Origin: Xestospongia bergquistia
Taxonomy: Eukaryota; Porifera; Demospongiae; Haplosclerida; Petrosiidae
Reading direction: 5' to 3'
Assembly (NCBI GenBank): GCA_963965975.1
Contig: OZ014421.1
Location: 3,275,001-3,339,000 of the forward strand
DNA: 64,000 nt
Part shown: positions 49,711-60,560 of the stretch, one piece after another
How the letters are laid out: the number at the start of each line of letters is the position of its first letter
How positions within the stretch are numbered: position 1 is the first letter of the stretch
Translations under genes and position numbers: made by a program
The notes under the pieces: generated by a model
Told to the model about the DNA's origin: nothing
The model's input: only the letters and a program-made list of their open reading frames with translations
Database searches by the model: none

Positions 49711-49911
49711 ATGTGTCAGGACTTTACTTCTGCAGGGCAGTGGATCAAAACAGAAGAAGGAACTGTATTCCATGCAGGGAAGTCATTTGACAGTGTTCTC
49801 TGCAGTAATTCCAAGACAATGAAATTTCTCGTTACAACAAAAGGGAAAGACAGTAGTAACAAATACAGTCAGAGAAGCAGTACTCCATTTGCTGTAGTAT
49901 ATCTAACATGA
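49711..49911 (+). CDS. Array exon with complete 66-codon frame, long-tail form (unknown product)
   Basis: It starts MCQDFTSAGQWIKTEEGTVF, then SFDSVLCSNSKTMKFLVTT, a polar tail (KDSSNKYSQRSSTPF) and AVVYLT before TGA. It is close to 16118-16318 but carries Gln and Ile at the usual LWS position. An intact CAATAAAAT signal follows at about 50.02 kb, so as a last exon it would have both a stop and a polyadenylation signal. The preceding TTTCATTTTAG is a good acceptor and CAA-TCA before the ATG is open, so it could equally be an internal start or a phase-0 terminal exon. Unknown function. Confidence 0.38.
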   Translation: MCQDFTSAGQWIKTEEGTVFHAGKSFDSVLCSNSKTMKFLVTTKGKDSSNKYSQRSSTPFAVVYLT

Positions 49912-50054
49912 CTTTTAAATTCAGTGAGCTTTAGCCCTTAGTTTTAGTGCATTTGTTATCTTAACTAACCTATCTTAAGTCTTTTTGAAATTTACTAACC
50001 GGTATATTTTGTAGCAAGTCTCAATAAAATTGGACAATTGTTTTTATGTAGTAC

Positions 50055-50197
50055 TAGCCTCGTACCCAGACTTTTGCGATAGAAAAGAAGCCCTGGTCAT
50101 TACTGGTTGTGCGTTCACGTAATTAATGACATCACAATGACACGCAAACAGTAGTTACCAGGCTCTTTTCTATTGCGAAAGCTTGGCTACAAGGCTA
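50055..50197. mobile_element. Short MITE copy 17
   Basis: 143 bp, the only short copy downstream of 32.1 kb. Left flank ATGTAGTAC, right flank ATTTAGTAC. Confidence 0.82.
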
Positions 50198-50305
50198 ATT
50201 TAGTACAAGCCTTTTTACCCCCATTGTCTTTACTTTTGTATCAGTATGAGCATGTAATAGTTTGTACTAGAAATCTTAGACAGCATTACTTCCTTTTAGC
50301 AAGCA

Positions 50306-50482
50306 ATGAGTCACGACTTTATTTTTGCAGGGCTTTTTAGCAAGACAGAAGAAGGAACTGGATTCCATTCAGCCAAGTCATTTGACAGAGTTCTCTGCAG
50401 TAAATCCGAGACACTAATGTTCCTCACTACAGCTCATGAGCAAATAAATAGAGTCAGAGTATCAATACTTCATTTGTGTTAG
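50306..50482 (+). CDS. Array exon with complete 58-codon frame, duplicate of 37375-37551
   Basis: The frame is the same as in its partner, with Phe in place of Ser at residue 7 (MSHDFIFAGLF) because the second acceptor is TTTTTGCAG here. The rest (KTEEGTGFHSAKSFDRVLCS and on to SILHLC) is unchanged. The product is unknown. Confidence 0.35.
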   Translation: MSHDFIFAGLFSKTEEGTGFHSAKSFDRVLCSKSETLMFLTTAHEQINRVRVSILHLC

Positions 50483-52309
50483 TATATCTAGCTTGATTTT
50501 AAATTCAATGAGCTTGTAAATGTTTGTACTAGAAATCTTAGACAGCATTACTTCTTTAGTAGCAAATGTCAAGACTGAAGAAGGATCTGGATTCCATGCA
50601 CCCAAGTCATTTGACAGTCTTCTCTGCAGTAAACGCTACAACAAAAGGGAAAGACAGTAGTAACAAATAAGTTCACGTAAGCAGTAGTCCATGTGTGTTA
50701 GTATATGTAGCTTGACTTTGAAATTCAGTCAGATGCACTAAAACTAAGCCTGTCATAAGTCATTTGGAAACATATCTGACTATTCCTTTCCTCTCTAATA
50801 TTTCAGGACTTTACTTCTGCAGGGCTGTTTACCAAGACGGAAGAAGGAACTGGAGTCCATTCTACCAAGTCATTTGACAGAGGTCTTGCAGTTCCTCGTT
50901 ACTGCCCAAGGGCAAATAAATATGATCAGAGTAGCAGTACTCCATGTGTGTTAGTATATTCAGTGATCTTTAGCCCTAGGTTTAGCGCATCTGTTATCTG
51001 AACTAAGCCTGTCGTAAGTCATTTAGAAACATATTTGACTAGTCCTTTTCCAGTATATTTAGTACAATGTAGCCCATTTAAACCTGTTGTGTCTACTTTT
51101 GTATCAGTATCAGCTTGTAATGGTTTGTCACAACTTTATTTCTGCAGGGTTATTTACCCTCACTATCTCTACATTTGTGTCAGTATCAGCTTGTGCTGTA
51201 TTATTGGTTGGTTGTTGTATTGTGTATACTTATGAATATGATTATCATGTGTAGACTTCCTGTCCCGTAAGTTATCTATGCACTATGTATTATAAAATGT
51301 GCATATTGTGGAGTTTTTTTGAGTCTTGAGTGTTGTCCTATATCATACGTGAATGTGTTTGTAATGGTTGTACTACAAATTATTAGAAATGCATTACTTC
51401 ATTTTAGCAAGTAATGTGTCAGGACTTTACTTCTTCAGGGCTGTGGAGCAAGACAGAAGAAGGAACTGTATTCCATGAAGGCAAGTCTTCGCTACAAGAA
51501 AGGGAAAGACAGTAGTAACAAACACGGTCAGAGAAGCAGTACTCCATGTGCTCTAATATATCTAACATGACTTTTAAATTCAGTGAGCTTTAGCCCTTAG
51601 TTTTAGTGCATTTGTTATCTTAACTAAGCTTATTGTAAGTCTTTTTGAAGTATAATATCTCACTAGTCCGTAATATAAAGACTTCAGTAACCGGTATATT
51701 TTGTACAATATATATATAGCGAGTCTCAATAAATTAGTCGAGCGTTTTTTTTTTAGTACAAGACTTTTTCCCCCCTTAGTGTTTACTTTTGTATGAGTAT
51801 GACTTTGTAATGGTTTATACTATAAAACTTAGGACATTACTTCTGCAGGGCCATTTAGCAAGACAGAAGAAGGAACTGGATTCCATTTTGCCAAAGACAG
51901 AAGAAGGAACTGGATTCCATTTTGCCAAGTCATTTAACAGTGTTCTGCAGTAAATAACGTTCCTCGCTACAGCCCTAAGGCAAATAAATACAATCAGAAT
52001 ATCATTACTTCATGTGCATTAGTATATCCACCTTGACTTTAAATTGAATGCGCTTTAGCCCTTAGTTTTAGTGCATTTGTAGTATCAGCTTGTAATGGTT
52101 TGTACTAGAAATCTTACACAGCATTACTTCATTTTAGCAACCAATGAATCACGACTTTATTTCTGCAGGGCTGTTTAACAAGACAGAAGAAGGAACTAGA
52201 TTCCATACAGCAAAATCATTATGTTCTCTGCAGTAAATCCGAGACAATAATGTTCCTCGCTGCAACCCAAAGGCAAATAAATAGTGTCAATACTTCATGT
52301 GCATTAGTA

Positions 52310-52457
52310 TATCTACCTTGACTTTAAATTCAATGAGCTTTAGCCCTATCTACCTTGACTTTAAATTCAATGAGCTTTATCCCTATCTACCTTGACTTTA
52401 AATTCAATGAGCTTTAGCCTAATCTACCTTGACTTTAAATTCAATGAGATTTAGCCC
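52310..52457 (+). repeat. 37-bp minisatellite, four units
   Basis: Duplicate of 40830-41014 with one unit fewer, consistent with slippage or unequal exchange after the segmental duplication. Confidence 0.9.
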
Positions 52458-53181
52458 TTAGTTTAGTGCTTTTGTAGTATCAGCTTGTAATAGTTTGTGG
52501 TAGACAGCATTACTTCGTTTTAGCTAGCAATGAATCATGACTTTATTTAGCAAGACAGAAGAAGAAACTGGATTTCATTCAGCCAAATCATTTGACAATG
52601 TTCTCTGCAGTAAATCCGAGACAATAATGTTCCTCGGTACAGCCCAAGGGTAAATAAATATAGTCAAGTGTCAATATTTCATGTGCGTTAGTATATCTAG
52701 CTTGAGTTTAAACTATTGTGTCTACGTTTGTATCAGTATCAGCAATGAGCTTTAGCCCTATCTACCTTGACTTTTAATTCAATGAGCTTTAGCCTTATCT
52801 ACCATGACTTAAAAATTCAATGAGCTTTAGCCCTTAGTTTAGTGCTTTTGTAGTATCAGCTTGTAATATTTTATGCTAGACAGCATTACTTCGTTTTAGC
52901 AAGCAATGAATCACGACTTTATTTTTAGCAAGACAGAAGAAGAAACTGGATTTCATTCAGCCAAATCATTTGACAGTGTTCTCTGTAGTAAATCCGAGAC
53001 AATAATGTTCCTCGGTACAGCCCAAGGATAAATAAATACAGTCAAGTGTCAATACTTCGTGTGCATTAGTATATCTAGCTTGACTTTAAACTTATTGTGT
53101 CTACTTTTGTATCAGTATCAGCTTGTAATGGTTTCTACTAGAAATCTTAGACTGCATTGCTTTATTTCATTTTAGCAATCA

Positions 53182-53358
53182 ATGTGTCAGAACTTTACTT
53201 CTGCAGGGCTGTGGAGCAAGACTGAAGAAGGAACTGTATTCCATGCAGGGAAGTCATTTGACAGTGTTCTCTGCAGTAAATCCAAGACACTAATGTTTCT
53301 TGCTACAGCCCATGGGCAAATAAATACAGTCAGACTCTCAATACTTCGTTTGTGTTAG
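53182..53358 (+). CDS. Array exon with complete 58-codon frame, duplicate of 41739-41915
   Basis: It reads MCQNFTSAGLWSKTEEGTVF then HAGKSFD, like most relatives; the partner copy has Asp in place of this His. Stop TAG. It has no recognisable domain. Confidence 0.35.
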   Translation: MCQNFTSAGLWSKTEEGTVFHAGKSFDSVLCSKSKTLMFLATAHGQINTVRLSILRLC

Positions 53359-54830
53359 TATGTCTAGCTTGACTTTAAATTCAATGAGCTTTAGCCCTTA
53401 GTTTTAGTGCATTTGTTATCTTTAACTAAGCCTGTAATAAGTCATTTTAAAACATATATCTCACCTTTCCTTGTCTGTGTAATATGTACCATAAGTTATC
53501 TATGCAACATACTTTATAAAATATGAATATTGTGTTATTTAGTCTTGAGTTGTGTGCTGTATCATATGTGAATGTGTTTATACTAAAGTTATTAACTAGT
53601 CATTTTAAAACATAATATCTCACTAGTCCTTTTCTCTGTAAGGTATAGGCTTTAGTAACCAGTATATTTTGTGCATTACTTCATTTTAGCAACCAGACTT
53701 TACATCCTTTCAGCCAAGTCAATCCAAGACAATGATGTTACTTGCTACAGCCCAAGGGCAGATAAATACGGTCAGAGTAGCATTACTCCATGTGTATTAC
53801 TATATCGTGTACTTTTGTATGAGTGTCAGCTTGTTATGTTTTTGTACTTGTAAGTACTTTACCTTTGCAGGGCTGTTAAGCAAGACAGAATAAGGAACTG
53901 GATTCCATACAGCCAAACCATTAGACAGTGTCCTCTGTAGTAAATCTCAGATAACTACAACAAAAGGGAAAGACAATAGTAACAAATATAGTCAGAGAAG
54001 CAGTACTCCACGTCTGTTAGTATATCAAGCTTGACTTTTAAACTAGTCCTTTTCTCTGTGATATATTGACTTTAGTAGAAGTATATTTAGTACAATCTTG
54101 CAAGTCTGAGTAATATTCATTAAGTAAATATGCTGGTTACTAAAGTATGTTGCATTCCATTTAGCCAAGTCATTTGGCAGTGTTCCCTGCAGTATTTCTG
54201 AGAGAATGATGTTCCTCGGTACATGGTAAAGTCATGTATTACATCGTGATAGACTCAAGTAACATGATTTGTTGTCCTTCTAGGTATACCGATATCAGTG
54301 TAATGTTACATTCATATTGTATATTTAAACATACACACACACACATACATGCAGATGAAGGAAATAACAATTGGTAAGTATATTAAGAATAAAAATGTAT
54401 AAACATTAACTGGTATTTTGACATAAACTAATACTACAAATATAATACTACCAAATGTAATACTGCCAAATGTAATACTGCAAATGTAATATTGTCATTA
54501 ACATATTTTAACATCAGTGTAAAATATATTATTCCTTCTCGTTTCTCTTTTATTACCCTAGATTCGCTGTACATCAGGACTACGCTCAAGACATCCTCTG
54601 TCTCAAAAGAGTCTAGGGAGTAAGTTAAGACCATACAGTACTAGTGTACATTGATTCATAATACTTCAGGCTCAAGGCTCAAGACATTCCTATACTTCGA
54701 AGAGTCTGAAGAGTAAGTTAACTGAATACAATACTAGTGTACATTAATTCATAATTAATTATTTCTGTTAATTTGTTTTTTATTACAATAGCTTCACTGG
54801 ACATCAGGATCAAGGATCAAGACATTTCTC

Positions 54831-55320
54831 TAGCCTCGTACCCAGGCTTTTGCGATAGCAAAGAAAGCCTGGTAACTACTATTTGCGCATGCATTTAATT
54901 TCCACAGATTCCTTAGAAAGTAGTATACTCTAGGAATCCTCCGTCAACTATTGATGTCAAAATTCCTTTAATCACAATGTGAGACTATTTGTAGTACTGA
55001 TAGAAAGTATTCTTCTGCTCTACTCTATGCTAATGATGGAAAAGATGTTTTCGTGTGGTTTTCTATTCCAACAACACTGAACATGTTTGTCGCTCTTTTT
55101 TCTTTCATTAAGTATCTACAGAACCAACAAACTCAACTAGCCATGCCTAAACTCAGTAGTGAATGAAACGTCATCAATAGAAACCCAGCCATTTACTTGT
55201 CACTTAATTCTAAATCTTGCCATTATGATGTCAGTATATTGCGTAAATTACAATAAACGCATGCACAAGCAGTAGTTACCAGGCTTTCTTTTCTATTGTG
55301 AAAACCTGGGTACGAGGTTA
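54831..55320. mobile_element. Long MITE, duplicate of 44072-44561
   Basis: 490 bp, same 10-bp flanks GACATTTCTC. Confidence 0.85.
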
Positions 55321-56797
55321 GACATTTCTCCATATCAAGGACTCTTGGGAGTAAGTCAGTACTAGTATAAATTTATTCATGATGCGTTATTAATCTCTTT
55401 TATTACAATAGATTCGGTGGTTGTCAGAGGTCAAGGATGAAGACATTCCTCTATCTCGATGAGTTTATCAAGTAAGTTAACAGAATACAATACTAGGTTA
55501 CATTAATTCATGAAACACGATTACTCTTAACTTCTTTTATTACTATAGCTTGACTTGATGTCATACTGAAGGCTCAAGACATTCCTAATCTCAAAGAGTC
55601 TGAAGAGTAAGTTAACTGAATACAATCCTAGTGTACATTAAGTCATAAGTCTTAATTCATAATACATTAATTCATAATACTCTTAATCTTTTTTTCATTA
55701 CTATACCTTTGCTCGACGTCAGGCTCAAGGCTCAAGAAATTCATCTGAAGAGTCTAGGGAGTAGGCTCAAGGCATTCATGTATCTCGAAGAGTCTAGGGA
55801 GTAAGATCATACAGTACTAGTATAAAGTAATTCATAATGCATCATTACCTTTAATATCTCTTTCATTGCTATTGCTTCGCTGGATATTGGGATCAAGAAT
55901 CAAAACATTCTGCTATCTCAATGACGCTTGGGAGTAAGTTCAAAGAATACAGTAGTAGTGTACATTAAGTCATAATACATCATTACTCTTACTTTCTCTT
56001 TTATTACTGCATATTACTCTTAATTTTTCTTTTATTACTGTAGCTTTACTGGACTTCAGGATCAAGGCTTGAGACATTCCTCTATCACAAAGAGTCTGTG
56101 GAGTAAGTTAACAGCATACAGTACTAGTGTACATTAATTCATAATACCCATTACTCATAATACACATTATTATTACTATAGCTTCGCTGGATATCGGTAT
56201 CAAGAATCAAGACATTCTGCTATCTCAAAGACACTGGGGAGTAAGTTCACAGAATACAGTAGTAGTGTACATTAAGTCATAATACATCATTACTCTTACT
56301 TTCTCTTTTATTACTGCATATTACTCTTAATTTCTCTTATATTACTGTAGCTTCACTGGACTTCAGGATCAAGGCTCAAGACATTCCTCTATCACAATGA
56401 GTCTGTGGAGTAGGTTAACAGCATACAGTACTAGTGTACATTAATTCATAATACCCATTACTCATATACACATTACTCTCAATTTGTATTTTGTTACTAT
56501 AGCTTCACTGGACATTGCGATCAAGAATCAAGACATTCTGCTATCTCAAAGACGCTGGGGAGTAAGTTAACAGAATACACTACTGGTATAAATTAATTGA
56601 TAATGCATGTTATCACTGTAGCTTCATTTGATGTCTGGCTCAAGTCTCAAGACATTCCTATACTTCGAAGACTCTGAAGAGTAAGTTAACTAAATACGAT
56701 ACTACTGTAGATTAATTCATAATATAGCATACTCTTAATTTGTGTTTTATTACGATAGCTTTGCTGGATGTCAGGATCAAGGATCAAGATATTTCTC

Positions 56798-57356
56798 TAG
56801 CCTCATACCCAGGCTTTCACGATAGAAAAGAAAGCCTGGTAACTACTGTTTGTGCATGCATTTAATTTCCACAGATTTCTTTGAAACTAATATACTCTAT
56901 GAATCCTCCATCAACTATGACGTCAAAATTCCTTTACCCACAATATGAGACTATTTGTATCACTGATATAAAGTTTTCTTCTGCTCTACTGTATGTTCTA
57001 AAGCTGCTAGCAATGCCAAATCTATTTCTTAAAAGGAGCAACTCTTGTTCATTGAAGCTATATATGATGGAAAAGATATTTTCGTGTGGTTTTGTATTCC
57101 AACAGCACTGAACAAATTTGTCGCTCTTTTTGCTTTCATTAAATCTCTGCAGAACCCACAAACTCAGCTAGACATGCCCAAACTCAGTAGTGAATGAAAC
57201 GTCATCAATATAAACCCGACCCATTTACTTGTCATTTAATTTAAAATGTTGTCATTATGATATGAACATATAACATAATTTACAATAATTAAGCGCATAC
57301 ACAAGCAGTAGTTACCAGGCTTTCTTTTCTATCGCGAGAGCCTGGGTACGAGGCTA
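56798..57356. mobile_element. Long MITE, duplicate of 46039-46597
   Basis: 559 bp, ends TAGCCTCATACC and GAGGCTA. Confidence 0.82.
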
Positions 57357-58470
57357 GACAATTCTCTATCTCAAAGATATTTGGTAGTAAGTCAACAGTA
57401 TTCAGTAGTCAGTACTAGTATGAAGTAATTCATTGCTCTTAATTTCTCTTGTATAACTGTAGCTTCGCTTGAAGTCAAGATCAAGGCTCAAGACATTCCT
57501 CTATCTGAAGATTCTGGGAAGTAAGTTAGCAGCATATAGTACTGGCGTACATTACTTAAAAAAAGACATCATTACTCTTGATTTTCCTTTTATTACCATA
57601 GTTTCACTGGACATCATGATGAAGACTCAAGACATTCCTCTACCACAAAGAGTCTGTGGAGTAAGTTAACAGCACACAGTACTGATGTGCATTAATTAAT
57701 AAGTCTTAATTCATAATACATTAATTCATAATACTCTTAATCTCTTTGTCATTACTATAGCTTTGCAGGCTCAAGGCTCAAGAAATTCATCTGAAGAGTC
57801 TAGGGAGTAAGGCTCAAGGCATTTATGTATCTCGAAGAGTCTATGGAGTAAGATCATACAGCACTAGTATAAAGTAATTCATAATGCATCATAACCTTAA
57901 ATATATCTCTTTTATTGCTATAGTTTCACTGGATATTAGGATCAAGAATCAAGACATACTGCTCTCTCAAAGACACAGGGGAGTAAGTTCACAGAATGCA
58001 GTAGTAGTGTACATTAAGTCATAATACATCATTACTCTTACTTTCTCTTTTAGTACTGCATATTACTCTTAATTTCTCTTTTATTACTGTAGCTTCACTG
58101 GACTTCAGGATCAAGGTCAAGACATTCCTCTATCACAAAGAGTCTGTGGAGTAAGTTAACAGTTTACAGTACTAATGTACATAATTCATAATACTCATTA
58201 CTCATAATACACATTACTCTCAATTTCTGTTTTATTACTATAGCTTCGCTGGATATCGGAATCAAGAGTCAAGATTTTCCACGATCTCAAAGACGCTGGG
58301 CAGTACGTTAACAGAATACAGTACTAGAGTACATTAATTCATAATGCATCTATTAATGTAGCTTCGCTGGACTTGTGGATCAAAGCTCAAGACATCTGGA
58401 TCAAGACTCAAGACAGACATTCCTCTATCTCAAAGAGACTGGGCAGTAAGTTAACAACATACAGTAAATT

Positions 58471-59048
58471 TTGACAAGTAATCTAATGAGTGGTAGTATT
58501 ACATTTGGCAGTGTTACATTTGGTAGTATTACATATTTATGATAAAATGGTGTGTCTGTATCTATACTACTCTATATATTGTACCCAATTATACAATTTG
58601 TAGTAGTCAGTAAAGGTAAGTATCGAGAATACAACTATAAAGGTGAGTATATCTTCCAGAGAGAAAGCCGAGGAAGCCACAAGAGATTAGTTAGTCTGCT
58701 TTTGTGAGGGAAATGAGATTATGTAGAGCATTAATGGGTGTGGCTATCGTGGCTTGATAATTGGGTGTGGTGCTTGCAGCTATGCATTAATTTCCTAGAC
58801 TACCTGGAGCATTAATTAAAATATGAGGTGTGGTCAAAATAAACCACATCCAAAATATTTAATGGGTGTGGCTATCGAAGTTTGATGAGTGGGTGTGGTG
58901 CTTGCAGCCATGTACAGATTTGTGAATATTGTTTACTGATTGTAGGATTCATGCAGGTTTCGCCTAATCCACATTCGCCTACATTATTTTTAATACAGTA
59001 TGGTTATGTTGACCATCTTAGATGTAACTACTCTGATCTCGTCCACAG
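58471..59048 (+). other. Spacer between microexon array and terminal exon, copy 2
   Basis: Same GGGTGTGGC direct repeat as in copy 1 (58.73-58.78 and 58.86-58.91 kb), but with only one TACCCAATTATACAATTTG. Short splice-like signals (TTTTTAATACAG near 58.99 kb, CGTCCACAG before 59049) suggest small exons here. A 118-codon run-through frame (58882-59238) crosses these signals and is not a convincing protein. Confidence 0.5.
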
Positions 59049-59216
59049 GAACCAGTCGAAGATTGGTATATATCAGACAAGTTCACTCCAAATCCAGATC
59101 CTCCTGCAGTTCAAATTGATATACCACCACTTGCACAAATTCGTCCTGTTGCTGTTTGCCATTCTACTTATGTACCTCGACCTGTTGATTGTTTTGCACC
59201 CCTGCATCAAGCTTGA
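59049..59216 (+). CDS. Proline-rich terminal exon (unknown product)
   Basis: After a TCCACAG acceptor, 55 codons and a TGA are open: EPVEDWYISDKFTPNPDPPA, then VQIDIPPLAQIRPVAVCHS, then VPRPVDCFAPLHQA. The proline richness and clean acceptor-to-stop frame make this the most gene-like exon near the microexon array. It could be the last exon of a transcript that includes the array upstream. A truncated, altered copy forms the first half of the chimeric exon at 48991. A degenerate echo (DPPAVRAD) lies at about 60.00 kb. No known domain. Confidence 0.5.
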   Translation, partial: EPVEDWYISDKFTPNPDPPAVQIDIPPLAQIRPVAVCHSTYVPRPVDCFAPLHQA

Positions 59217-60560
59217 GAGGGTAGAATGTGATAACTAGGGATATTCCAGATGAGCACATGTATATATTGTGTGAGCACATTTTCAGTAGTTTATATTTGT
59301 TGTTTTATGTTGAATCTATCTCGGCCAGGTTACAACCCAGATACTGGTATTGGAGAAAACAAAAGGAAGTATATTTACAGGAAAGTGATAGCTCCTTGTT
59401 AAGCAGGTAATAATGCTTAAAAATGAAAAGTGGCATAACATGTAAGTATTACTAGAAATGCTTTATAAGATAATAGTGTTGTCATGTTCGTTAGGCCATA
59501 ATATGAGCTATTTACATGGTAAAATTATATCATAATAAAACGTTATATAGATAACATAATATGAGGTACGTTACTTTGTAATATTATAATATTGGATAGT
59601 AATGTAATACATGAAATTGTAAACCCTATTTCTCTAAATTTGCTACTGAAATGTGATGCCTTTTTCCAATTATTATTGGGGCCAAAAATATGCCTAATTA
59701 ATCTCTTTTTTCTTATAATTTTTGTTACTGAAAATATGCAAAATCTTAACAAATTCAGTGAATTTTAAGCCCTTTTTGTCAAAATTTTGCCACTATCAAT
59801 TTTTAAGTATTTTTTAGAAGTATAGTTTGCAATCAAAATGCACAAGTATTTAAGCACTTCCTTTTAAATGTAAGTCCTTTTTGTAACTATTTTCAACTCC
59901 AAAAATACAACAAAAATTTTAACCCCTACCTCCCTAAATTTGACACCGAAAAGGAATTTTTACCGATTTTATCTAATTTCCTTTTGTTCAAGATCCCCCT
60001 GCAGTTCGAGCTGATACCTCAACCAGTTGATCATTTAGCTTGAGAGGGGAAATGTGATAACTATGAATATTCCAGATGAGCGCATGTATATATTGTGTAA
60101 GCACATGTTCAGTAGTTTTTTCTTTTATATTTGTTGTTGTATGTTGAATCTGTCTCGGCTAGGTTACAACACAGACACTGGTATTTGGAAGTATATTTAC
60201 AGAAAAGTGGCATGTTCGTTAGGGCGTAATCTGAGGTAGTTATATGTCAAAATTATATTATAATAAAACGTTATATAGATAACAACATAAAATGAGGTAC
60301 GTTATGTTGTAATATCATAATATTGGGTAGTAATATAATCCGTGAAATTATAAATCCTATTTCTCTAAATTTGTTACAGAAAACAAGTGAATTTTGACTT
60401 TTTGCAAGTATTATTGGCACCAAAATTATACCAAACTATATGTTACTGAAAAGCAACCAAAATCCGCAATTATTTAAGCACTTTTTAACTATTTTCGACT
60501 CCAAAAATGCAACGAAATTTTAACCCCTATCTCCCTAAATTTGTCACCCAAATAAAGGAA
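59217..60560 (+). repeat. Degenerate ~0.85-kb tandem duplication, non-coding
   Basis: 59.10-59.66 kb and 60.00-60.38 kb are diverged repeats of each other. Shared landmarks are GATCCNCCTGCAGTTC, GCTTGAGAGGG, ATATTCCAGATGAGC, TCTCGGCNAGGTTACAAC and TAATAAAACGTTATATAGAT. The 59.66-60.00 and 60.38-60.56 kb parts are AT-rich with recurring CCTATNTCNCTAAATTTG words. Short open frames near 59.23 and 60.05 kb are not protein-like. Confidence 0.65.

Larger units (their letters stand above)
49103..54324 (+). repeat. Exon-like tandem array, block 4 (in duplicate copy 2)
   Basis: Array units resume at the junction. From about 50.27 kb the block is collinear with 37.34-42.88 kb. The 49.1-50.2 kb part includes one long-tail unit with an AATAAA and a short MITE, which copy 1 lacks at the matching place. 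The empty TTAA site of element N3 is at 54325-54328. Confidence 0.85.
54329..58470 (+). repeat. Tandem array of 59-nt microexon-like units, copy 2
   Basis: Collinear with 43570-48380 minus element N4 and with scattered point differences. Splice-site-like boundaries are kept in nearly all units. The N4 target site is empty at 57696-57699. Examples of full-length units lie near 56.04, 56.18, 56.35, 56.50, 57.60 and 58.24 kb. Confidence 0.7.
50270..59165 (+). repeat. Segmental duplication, copy 2
   Basis: About 8.9 kb, partner of 37340-49102. Identity stops at CCATTCTAC (about 59165); downstream DNA is unique to this copy, so copy 2 keeps the ancestral right flank. Confidence 0.88.
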
